Of a DNA stretch of 6,472 nt, positions 1 to 4,563 are shown in pieces. Both the position numbers and the translations under genes were made by a program. This DNA is from an uncultured Bacilli bacterium (GTDB lineage Bacteria > Bacillota_I > Bacilli_A > RF39 > UBA660). The notes beneath the pieces are model-generated. The model was not told the DNA's origin. It ran no database searches and was given only the letters and a program-made list of their open reading frames with translations. The stretch spans positions 1 to 6,472 of the forward strand of contig CANPZJ010000043.1 in NCBI GenBank assembly GCA_947588795.1, in the 5' to 3' direction. Position 1 is the stretch's first letter. Each line of letters begins with the position of its first letter.

Positions 1-33
1 CATAAATAAATCTTTTTTAATAAATCCTAACAT
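1..33 (-). CDS. Start of ABC-transporter permease gene (partial, runs off the left edge)
   Basis: Only the first 11 codons are visible, reading MLGFIKKDLFM. The ATG (33-31) shares one base with the TAA stop of the ATPase gene (TAATG), which means tight translational coupling. A good Shine-Dalgarno site (AAAGGAG) lies about 38-46. A short start with Lys-Lys-Asp just before what would be the first membrane helix is common in ABC-2 type permeases of Firmicutes, and a permease is the expected partner of the upstream ATPase, which has no membrane part of its own. The ORF, coupling and ribosome site are seen; the product is inferred from position and this short N-terminus only. Confidence 0.6.
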   Translation of the reverse strand, partial: MLGFIKKDLFM

Positions 34-875
34 TATGCTTCTCCTTTTATCATAAGTACCATTAATTCTTCTAAAGTAATATTATCAATAACCATCTTTT
101 TATATTTTTTCTTTATTTCTTTTTTATTTTTAACAAGTACTTCATAATTATATTTGTTTTGTTTATAACGAAGTATATCTTCTTTTTTTATATTTGCAAA
201 TTCTTCTTTAGAACATTTTAAGATACCATAATCATCTATTATATCATCACGCATTTCATTTAAAACTATCTTACCTTCATCTATAAATATTATTTTATCC
301 GCAATATGCTCTAAATCACTGGTAATATGCGTTGATAATATAATACTTTTATCTTCATCTTGAATAAATTCTAAAAATAAATCTAATACTTCACTTCGAA
401 CAACTGGATCTAAACCACTAGTTGGCTCATCTAAAATTAAAAGTTTAGGATGATGTGATAAGGCGGTGGCTATTTCTAATTTTTTCCGCATACCTTTAGA
501 TAATTCTTTAATTGGTTTATTAGTAGGTAGTTCAAACTCTTTTAAATAATTATTAAATAACTCTGTATCCCAATTTTGATAAATACCTTGCATTATTTTT
601 CCTACTTCATGAGGCTTTAATATTTCTGGAAAAAACATATTATCTAATACTACCCCAATATCATCATTTAAATAATTAGACTTGCCAAATATTTTAATTT
701 CACCTTGATCTTTTTTTATAATATTAAGTAAACATTTTATTAAAGTTGTTTTACCAGCCCCATTTTCTCCAATTAAACCAATAATACAACCACTAGGAAT
801 ATCTAAAGATAAATCTCCTAAAGTAAAGTTATCATATTTTTTAACTAAATTTTTAATTTCAATTATATTTTTCAT
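33..875 (-). CDS. ABC transporter ATP-binding protein, YtrB/BcrA-like
   Basis: A cytoplasmic ATPase of 280 residues that would power an ABC-2 type exporter. All nucleotide-binding motifs are intact: Walker A GENGAGKT (36-43), signature LSKGM (125-129), Walker B LLILDEP (145-151), D-loop SGLD (153-156) and the switch histidine H183 in STH. The Q-loop region reads VVLDN (76-80), lacking the usual glutamine; as I recall, this is tolerated in antibiotic-exporter ATPases of this type. The last ~70 residues are a Lys/Glu-rich extension typical of BcrA/YtrB-like subunits. The ATG (875-873) overlaps the TGA of the upstream GntR regulator as ATGA, and the permease gene overlaps its stop. A GntR-ATPase-permease order is characteristic of ytr-like operons linked to cell-envelope stress or peptide antibiotics. 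The substrate cannot be told from the sequence. Confidence 0.93.
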   Translation of the reverse strand: MKNIIEIKNLVKKYDNFTLGDLSLDIPSGCIIGLIGENGAGKTTLIKCLLNIIKKDQGEIKIFGKSNYLNDDIGVVLDNMFFPEILKPHEVGKIMQGIYQNWDTELFNNYLKEFELPTNKPIKELSKGMRKKLEIATALSHHPKLLILDEPTSGLDPVVRSEVLDLFLEFIQDEDKSIILSTHITSDLEHIADKIIFIDEGKIVLNEMRDDIIDDYGILKCSKEEFANIKKEDILRYKQNKYNYEVLVKNKKEIKKKYKKMVIDNITLEELMVLMIKGEA

Positions 876-1252
876 TTTCCACCACTTTCATAAAATATAT
901 CAACTAATTCTTTAATTGTATTCTTACTTATTTCATACATATTTGCTAAGTTAACAGCACTTTCAATATGCTTTTCTATTTCTTTTTGCGCATTTTCTCT
1001 GATTAAATTATTACTTTTCGGAGAAACAAAAGTACCTTTGCCTTGAATACTTTTAATATACCCTTCTTTTTCTAATTCATCATAGGCTTTTTTTATCGTC
1101 ATTACACTTATTTTGATATCTTCAGCTAAATTACGAATAGAAGGTAATATTTCATTTTCTTCTAGTTCATTATTATTAATCTGCTCAATAATACTATTTT
1201 TTATTTGTTCATATATAGGTGTAGGACTACTATTACTAATTATTAACTTCAT
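872..1252 (-). CDS. GntR-family transcriptional regulator, YtrA subfamily
   Basis: A short repressor of 126 residues, the usual size for YtrA-type GntR proteins, which have a DNA-binding domain and only a brief helical tail for dimerisation. The winged helix-turn-helix covers residues ~12-77: PIYEQIKNSI opens it, LPSIRNLAEDIKISVMTIKK is the helix-turn-helix core, and QGKGTFV is the wing. I place the start at ATG 1252-1250, because AAAGGAG (1258-1264) sits five bases upstream and the protein then begins MKLIISNSSPTPIYEQ, as family members do. An in-frame ATG 11 codons further upstream (1285) would lie inside the promoter and operator region. First gene of the operon with the ATPase, overlapping it by ATGA. 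It probably represses its own promoter through the repeats just upstream; the inducer is unknown. Confidence 0.93.
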   Translation of the reverse strand: MKLIISNSSPTPIYEQIKNSIIEQINNNELEENEILPSIRNLAEDIKISVMTIKKAYDELEKEGYIKSIQGKGTFVSPKSNNLIRENAQKEIEKHIESAVNLANMYEISKNTIKELVDIFYESGGK

Positions 1253-1266
1253 TATTACTCCTTTAT

Positions 1267-1294
1267 ATATAACAGCATATAACACTATATAACA
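1267..1294 (-). repeat. Triple 10-bp-phased direct repeat, candidate YtrA-type operator
   Basis: On the minus strand the octamer TGTTATAT occurs three times (1294-1287, 1284-1277, 1274-1267), separated by AG and GC. The period is therefore exactly 10 bp, close to one helical turn. The array covers the promoter spacer and the -10 box and stops 15 bases before the regulator's start codon. A repressor bound here would block RNA polymerase. Assignment to the adjacent GntR protein is inference from position. Confidence 0.6.
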
Positions 1295-1302
1295 TTTGTC
1301 AA
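1274..1302 (-). promoter_or_regulatory. Promoter of the GntR-ABC operon
   Basis: A perfect -35 hexamer TTGACA (1302-1297) is followed by a 17-base spacer and TATGCT (1279-1274) as the -10. The start codon at 1252 lies about 15 bases below the expected transcription start, so the leader is very short. The -35 begins only three bases after the T-tract of the kinase-operon terminator. The -10 and spacer are occupied by the repeat array described separately. Confidence 0.7.
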
Positions 1303-1329
1303 TATAAAAAAACTAGAATAATCTAGTTT
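1303..1329 (-). terminator. Rho-independent terminator of the peptidase-VanRS-like operon
   Basis: An 8-bp stem AAACTAGA / TCTAGTTT (1329-1322 and 1317-1310) with a 4-base loop runs into seven T residues on the minus strand. The kinase's TAG stop codon (1325-1323) is inside the first arm. The stem is AT-rich, so strength is uncertain, but stem, loop and T-tract are in the right order and it precedes a new promoter. Confidence 0.75.
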
Positions 1330-2411
1330 AAAGGTAATGTTACTAAAATACTTGTATAACCATTAGTACTTGTGGCTTCTATCCTACCATTATGGAGTTC
1401 CACTATTTCTTTAGCAATAGCAAGACCTAAACCACTACCACCAGTTTTAGTATTTCTCGAATAATCTGCTCGATAAAATTTTTCAAATATTTTCTTTAAT
1501 TTATTTTCTGGTATTATTCCTTTATTAGTAACTTCTATAAAAGTATTATTATCATCTTTATTTAGTTTAATAGTAATATCTTTGTCTGTACTATAATAAA
1601 TGGCATTTTTAATTAAATTATTAAATACTCTACCTAGTTTATCTGAATCTCCCATTATATTAATTTCATCTTGGTATTCTAAATTAATTTCTTTATTATT
1701 TTCTTTTAAGATAGGATAAAAATCATCAATTATTTGTTCTAACATCATATTTAAATTTAACTCTTCTTTATTTATTATTATAGTTTCACTATTAAATCTC
1801 GCTATATCAAATAATTCATTAATTAAATCTTCTAATTTATAGGCTTTATCTAGTGTTGTTTTAATATATTTAGTTTGTTTATCTTTTGGTATATCATTAA
1901 TTTCATCTAATAGAGATAAATAACCAATAATAGATGTTAGTGGTGTTTTTAAATCATGAGCTAAATAAACAATTAAATCATTTTTCTTTTGTTCATTTTC
2001 TCTTGCTAATCTTTCATTTTTCTCTGATTCTCTTTTTAACTTATTTAATTTTTGTTCTAATTCTTCTAACTCTTTGGGTAAATATATATAATCTATATCA
2101 CTAGCATATAAATCATTTATTGAACTCGTTAAAGCAGAATTAAATTTAAAAAATTTATAAATAACATAAATTAAAATACTAATAATACCTATAGTCCAAA
2201 TAACAAAACCAATTAAAAATAATAAATTATTATTTAAATAATTTTGTTTTAAACTATAATATATATCTGGTGATATATCATATACCCATTGAAAATCGGC
2301 AATAGTAAAATATAAATTAAATAAAAAATATAATAATACTAACATGATAGTCCAGATAAAGGCTAAAGCAATGCTTTTATTAATAATCTTTTTTAAACCA
2401 TTATTTTTCAA
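1323..2411 (-). CDS. VanS-like sensor histidine kinase
   Basis: A membrane sensor kinase of 362 residues that would autophosphorylate and pass phosphate to the regulator encoded just upstream. Two membrane helices (~14-36 and ~63-87) flank a short extracellular loop of about 25 residues. A coiled-coil linker (~112-145) leads to the H-box AHDLKTPL (151-158, phospho-acceptor H152). The N-box is NNLIKNAIYYS (264-274), the G1 region is the reduced VTNKG form (294-298), the F-box is KIFEKFYR (307-314) and G2 is GGSGLGLAIA (324-333). The phrase NDLIVYLAHDLKTPLTSIIG and the reduced G1 box are VanS-like. The start is TTG at 2411, overlapping the regulator's stop by 11 bases; the next in-frame Met lies inside the first membrane helix. 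The ligand is unknown, and the small outer loop suggests sensing in or at the membrane. Confidence 0.93.
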   Translation of the reverse strand: MKNNGLKKIINKSIALAFIWTIMLVLLYFLFNLYFTIADFQWVYDISPDIYYSLKQNYLNNNLLFLIGFVIWTIGIISILIYVIYKFFKFNSALTSSINDLYASDIDYIYLPKELEELEQKLNKLKRESEKNERLARENEQKKNDLIVYLAHDLKTPLTSIIGYLSLLDEINDIPKDKQTKYIKTTLDKAYKLEDLINELFDIARFNSETIIINKEELNLNMMLEQIIDDFYPILKENNKEINLEYQDEINIMGDSDKLGRVFNNLIKNAIYYSTDKDITIKLNKDDNNTFIEVTNKGIIPENKLKKIFEKFYRADYSRNTKTGGSGLGLAIAKEIVELHNGRIEATSTNGYTSILVTLPLN

Positions 2412-3087
2412 TTTTATAACCTACTCCCCATACTGTAATAATATATTTAGCTCTTTTACCTGTATCATGCATTTTTTCTCTTAAATGTCTTATATGAACC
2501 ATAATAGTATTATTATCACTAGCATAATATTTTTCTTGCCAAACTTCTTTAAATAAATCTTCTGTTCTAACAACATTACCACGATTTAAACATAAATACC
2601 ACATAATAGCAAATTCTGTAGGAGTTAAATCTATCTTTTCTTCATTAAAATAAAATTCATGAGTATCATTATTAATTAAAATATTGCGAAAATCAATAAC
2701 ATTATCAGTTACTTTATCTTGATTATATTTGGTATATCTTCTAATTTGGGCTTTAACTCTAGCTACTAACTCAAGTGGTTGAAAAGGTTTTGTTATATAA
2801 TCATCGGCTCCTAGAGTAAGACCACTTATTTTATCTATTTCTTCTACTTTAGCAGTAACAAAAATAATAGGAAAATTATATTTCTCGCGAATTTTTTGAC
2901 ATAGAGAAAAGCCATCAACATCTGGCATCATTACATCTAAAATAGCTAAATCAATATTAACATTTTCTAAAGTATTTAAAATATCTTTACTTTCATAAAA
3001 TTTATATACTTTAAATCCTTCATTTTGCAAATATATTTCGATTAAATCCGCAATTGCTTTTTCATCATCAACAACTAATATGTTCAT
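2401..3087 (-). CDS. VanR-like response regulator, OmpR/PhoB class
   Basis: A DNA-binding response regulator of 228 residues. The receiver domain (1-~118) carries the acidic pair D7/D8, phospho-acceptor D51 in LAILDVMMPD, T78 and K100 in DDYITKPF. The winged-helix output domain (~128-228) includes LTPTEFAIMWYL, the recognition-helix region NNTIMVHIRHLREKM and the C-terminus WGVGYKIEK. These stretches and the overall length resemble VanR proteins of the vancomycin-resistance type closely. Its gene follows the C39-like peptidase by 18 bases and overlaps the kinase, so the three are probably one transcript. No van ligase, VanH, VanX or VanY gene is present here, so a role in vancomycin resistance should not be assumed; regulation of wall-related functions is the safer inference. 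Confidence 0.93.
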   Translation of the reverse strand: MNILVVDDEKAIADLIEIYLQNEGFKVYKFYESKDILNTLENVNIDLAILDVMMPDVDGFSLCQKIREKYNFPIIFVTAKVEEIDKISGLTLGADDYITKPFQPLELVARVKAQIRRYTKYNQDKVTDNVIDFRNILINNDTHEFYFNEEKIDLTPTEFAIMWYLCLNRGNVVRTEDLFKEVWQEKYYASDNNTIMVHIRHLREKMHDTGKRAKYIITVWGVGYKIEK

Positions 3088-3105
3088 AAATCACTTATCT
3101 TTATT

Positions 3106-4080
3106 TTATAAATAAAGTTCCCATAAATTTTTTATTTGGCCTTTAATTCTGTCAAATTCCCATAACATATTACTACGAAGTAAACTATTTGGATCATTTA
3201 CTTTAAATTTACCATTTTCTACTCCCGCAACAACAATATAATGACCATTAATCGTAAAATCACCTTTTCGTAAATTTAAAATAATATAGTGACCATTATT
3301 TAAAGCATTTTTCATACTACTTTCAGATAATGGTAGTTCATTTACTTTAAGGCCATAATCTTTAGCGCCCTCTCTAATTAAATCCCAGGTTGTCCCAGAA
3401 TTTTCGACATAGTAACCTTTTTCTTCCGCAAGTTTAGCAACTTTATAAGGAGTTACTGTCTTATCTTTTTTTAAAGCTACTACTACCATAGATAGAGATG
3501 TAGGACCACAACCACTTACAGCAATACTACTAGTACCATAACTACCATATCCCCATCTTTCATCCCATTGAAATAATCTTGGGATATTACCTTCAAAGTC
3601 ACCAACATCTTCACTATAAACTTTACCCTTTTTACTAGGGTAATCGATAACAAAAGGTGTAAGTTCAATATTCATAGATAAAGACATTAATAATTTTTCT
3701 GGATATTCATCATAATTTTTAATTATTTTTTTAATTCTGGTATCTAACTTACTAAATTCATTTAATCTTTTTAAAATAAATGGTTTTACATCTTTATCTT
3801 TATCATCTTTATTAAAAGCATCTTCATCATAATATTGAAGAACTGATACATCATCATAAGTTTTATTAGAAACATCATAATCATCAAATATTATTTCTTC
3901 TTCATTATCATCTACATTATTATTAATATTATTATTTATTTCAGTATTTTGATTATTATCTTTAACATCATCTTTTTTAAATATTTTATCTTTACTTAGA
4001 AATATTAAAACAATAACTGCAATCACTATTACTAAAATAATTAAAATTTTAGATAAATTTTTCTTTTTTCTTTTCTTCAT
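3106..4080 (-). CDS. Membrane-anchored C39-like cysteine peptidase
   Basis: A protein of 324 residues. A Lys/Arg-rich cytoplasmic start (MKKRKKKNLSK) is followed by one membrane helix (~11-28), a long Asn/Asp/Glu-rich linker (~30-95), a helical region and then a peptidase C39-like domain (~165-324) outside the cell. Catalytic candidates are Q171 in FQWDERWG, C191 in SGCGPTSLSMV, H280 in NGHYIVVAGV and D296 in KVNDPNS, the Gln-Cys-His-Asp order of this fold. C39 relatives cleave peptides, classically double-glycine leaders when fused to exporters; stand-alone extracellular versions have unclear substrates. The gene is first in the operon with the VanRS-like pair, so it may be its target or part of its signal input. 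A purine-rich ribosome site (AAAGAG, ~4090-4095) precedes the ATG; I found no convincing promoter. Confidence 0.88.
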   Translation of the reverse strand: MKKRKKKNLSKILIILVIVIAVIVLIFLSKDKIFKKDDVKDNNQNTEINNNINNNVDDNEEEIIFDDYDVSNKTYDDVSVLQYYDEDAFNKDDKDKDVKPFILKRLNEFSKLDTRIKKIIKNYDEYPEKLLMSLSMNIELTPFVIDYPSKKGKVYSEDVGDFEGNIPRLFQWDERWGYGSYGTSSIAVSGCGPTSLSMVVVALKKDKTVTPYKVAKLAEEKGYYVENSGTTWDLIREGAKDYGLKVNELPLSESSMKNALNNGHYIILNLRKGDFTINGHYIVVAGVENGKFKVNDPNSLLRSNMLWEFDRIKGQIKNLWELYL

Positions 4081-4207
4081 AACACATCACTCTTTAATAA
4101 TATCACAAATAAAGAAAAAATTATTAATTAATTCTTATCAAAAACTTAATATTTACTTAAATTAGTAAAATAGAGATATTGTCTTGATAATTTATAAACT
4201 TTTGTAG

Positions 4208-4213
4208 TATACT
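4208..4213 (+). promoter_or_regulatory. -10 box of the plus-strand antisense RNA promoter
   Basis: TATACT (4208-4213) lies 18 bases after TTGATA (4184-4189). Both hexamers differ from consensus at one position. Transcription would start near 4218-4220 and run toward the toxin gene, so this promoter faces the minus-strand toxin promoter. It is the only good plus-strand promoter I found in this region. Confidence 0.65.
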
Positions 4214-4218
4214 AAATG

Positions 4219-4307
4219 TATAGGAAATGTGTATTCACATCGCCTTATTTGTTTGGTCGATGCTAATGAGCTAATATTCCTATTAGTTCACAGGCATCTT
4301 TTATTTT
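4219..4307 (+). ncRNA. Candidate antisense antitoxin RNA (~90 nt)
   Basis: A plus-strand transcription unit with no plausible ORF, running from the promoter at 4184-4213 to the terminator at 4259-4307. It begins with a small hairpin (ATGTG/CACAT, 4227-4240). It is fully complementary to the 3' end of the toxin message: the last ~14 codons, the stop and the 3' untranslated part, including the sequence at 4238-4247 that can pair with the message's own 5' leader. By analogy with convergent type I systems such as txpA/RatA or fst, it would bind the toxin mRNA and promote its decay or block translation. The promoter, terminator and overlap are read from the sequence; antitoxin function is inference. 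Confidence 0.6.
4259..4307 (+). terminator. Terminator of the antisense RNA
   Basis: A composite hairpin: GATGC/GCATC (4259-4263 with 4294-4298), a 3x3 internal loop, then 10 pairs (4267-4276 with 4281-4290, one of them G-U) closed by a TTCC tetraloop, followed by TTTTATTTT. On the minus strand no T-tract follows, so it is directional and ends only the plus-strand RNA. The hairpin DNA also encodes the C-terminal part of the toxin peptide on the other strand. Confidence 0.75.
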
Positions 4308-4385
4308 GTCAACTAGTAAAACTAATATCAAAAACAAAATATTGATTACTAGGACTTTATTCCAAGTCTTCGCTTTCACTAACAC
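4263..4385 (-). CDS. Candidate type I toxin: 40-residue single-helix hydrophobic peptide
   Basis: A 41-codon ORF (GTG start 4385-4383, TAG stop 4265-4263). A basic N-terminus with K4, K6, W8 and K10 leads to one uninterrupted hydrophobic helix VLVINILFLILVLLV (11-25), then an amphipathic tail starting DKIKDACELIG. This is the size and layout of membrane-active type I toxins, but I recognise no named family. The ribosome site AAAGGGCGGTGAT abuts the GTG; a second in-frame GTG at 4379 has better spacing from GGTGAT and would give 38 residues. Third-position G/C codons (GCG, AAG, GTC, GAC, GCC) are commoner than in neighbouring genes, a hint of transfer. Its support comes from the promoter, leader structure and antisense RNA around it. 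Alternative: a harmless small membrane peptide or a non-coding RNA. Confidence 0.6.
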   Translation of the reverse strand: MLVKAKTWNKVLVINILFLILVLLVDKIKDACELIGILAH

Positions 4386-4393
4386 ATCACCGC

Positions 4394-4425
4394 CCTTTCT
4401 AGGAAACCAAAACCCCCTAAAAAAG
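4394..4425 (-). promoter_or_regulatory. Hairpin sequestering the toxin ribosome-binding site
   Basis: In the minus-strand leader, CTTTTTTAGG (4425-4416) can pair over ten bases (two G-U) with CCTAGAAAGG (4403-4394), leaving a 12-base loop of G and T. The 3' arm contains the AAAGG part of the Shine-Dalgarno site of the small peptide, so folding would hide it. An anti-Shine-Dalgarno arm of this kind is a recurring trait of type I toxin mRNAs. Confidence 0.6.
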
Positions 4426-4465
4426 TTAAGCTAAGGCGATGCCATTCACACTTCCATGAGCATTT

Positions 4466-4493
4466 ATTATAAGCAGAAATTTTTATTTGTCTA
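4466..4493 (-). promoter_or_regulatory. Promoter of the small-peptide (toxin) message
   Basis: TAGACA (4493-4488) and a perfect TATAAT (4471-4466) are separated by 16 bases. Transcription would start near 4460 and produce a leader of ~75 bases containing both the 5' clamp arm and the Shine-Dalgarno hairpin. The -35 lies in one arm of an inverted repeat TTTGTC/GACAAA (4486-4491 with 4501-4506), a possible regulator site. Confidence 0.7.
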
Positions 4494-4525
4494 CGACTTC
4501 GACAAAACTTCTATTAATTCGACAC

Positions 4526-4560
4526 AAAAAAACTTTGATTAAGATATAACCAAAGTTTTT
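4526..4560 (-). terminator. Terminator of the surface-protein gene
   Basis: A 10-bp stem AAAAACTTTG / CAAAGTTTTT (4560-4551 and 4537-4528) with a 13-base loop leads into a run of T on the minus strand, starting four bases after the TAA stop of the 480-residue gene. On the plus strand the stem is also followed by T-rich sequence, so it could work in both directions. Confidence 0.8.
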
Positions 4561-4563
4561 ATT

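Larger units (their letters stand above)
4238..4441 (-). repeat. 10-bp perfect inverted repeat bracketing the toxin ORF
   Basis: CATCGCCTTA (minus strand 4441-4432) near the message's 5' end is exactly complementary to TAAGGCGATG (4247-4238) near its 3' end, with one extra G-U pair possible outside. The arms are 184 bases apart and flank the peptide ORF. In an RNA they would form a long-distance 5'-3' clamp, as reported for several type I toxin messages. The arms are GC-rich compared with their surroundings, so chance is less likely. Confidence 0.6.
4081..4563. other. 483-base intergenic region containing a candidate type I toxin-antitoxin locus
   Basis: Between the peptidase gene and the surface-protein gene no ORF over 50 codons exists, but the stretch is not empty. 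From high to low coordinates it holds the terminator of the surface-protein gene, a minus-strand promoter, a structured leader, a 38-40-codon hydrophobic ORF, and an antisense RNA unit on the plus strand with promoter and terminator. Bases 4081-4180 hold the peptidase leader and otherwise only AT-rich sequence, with a weak 6-bp hairpin at 4152-4169 and the palindrome ATTAATTAAT at 4123-4132. I saw no known riboswitch or tRNA. Confidence 0.7.

Noticed and set aside
1253..1285. An 11-codon longer start for the GntR regulator.
   Set aside because: It would put the start inside the promoter -10 and the repeat array, while ATG 1252 has an ideal ribosome site and gives the normal family N-terminus.
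2401..4080. Calling the operon a vancomycin-resistance cluster.
   Set aside because: Only the regulator and sensor are VanRS-like; no ligase, dehydrogenase or D,D-peptidase of the resistance pathway is in the window.
4123..4132. The palindrome ATTAATTAAT as an operator or VanR site before the peptidase gene.
   Set aside because: In sequence this AT-rich such palindromes arise by chance, and no convincing promoter boxes were found around it.
4238..4441. The 10-bp inverted repeat as ends of a small transposable element.
   Set aside because: No target-site duplication is apparent next to the arms, the similarity stops at the 10 bp, and the arms fall at the two ends of a predicted transcript, which fits an RNA clamp better.
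4219..4460. Known structured RNAs (6S, SRP RNA, tmRNA, RNase P, riboswitches) for the structured intergenic region.
   Set aside because: None of their conserved core sequences could be recognised, and a coherent ORF with its own ribosome site sits in the centre.
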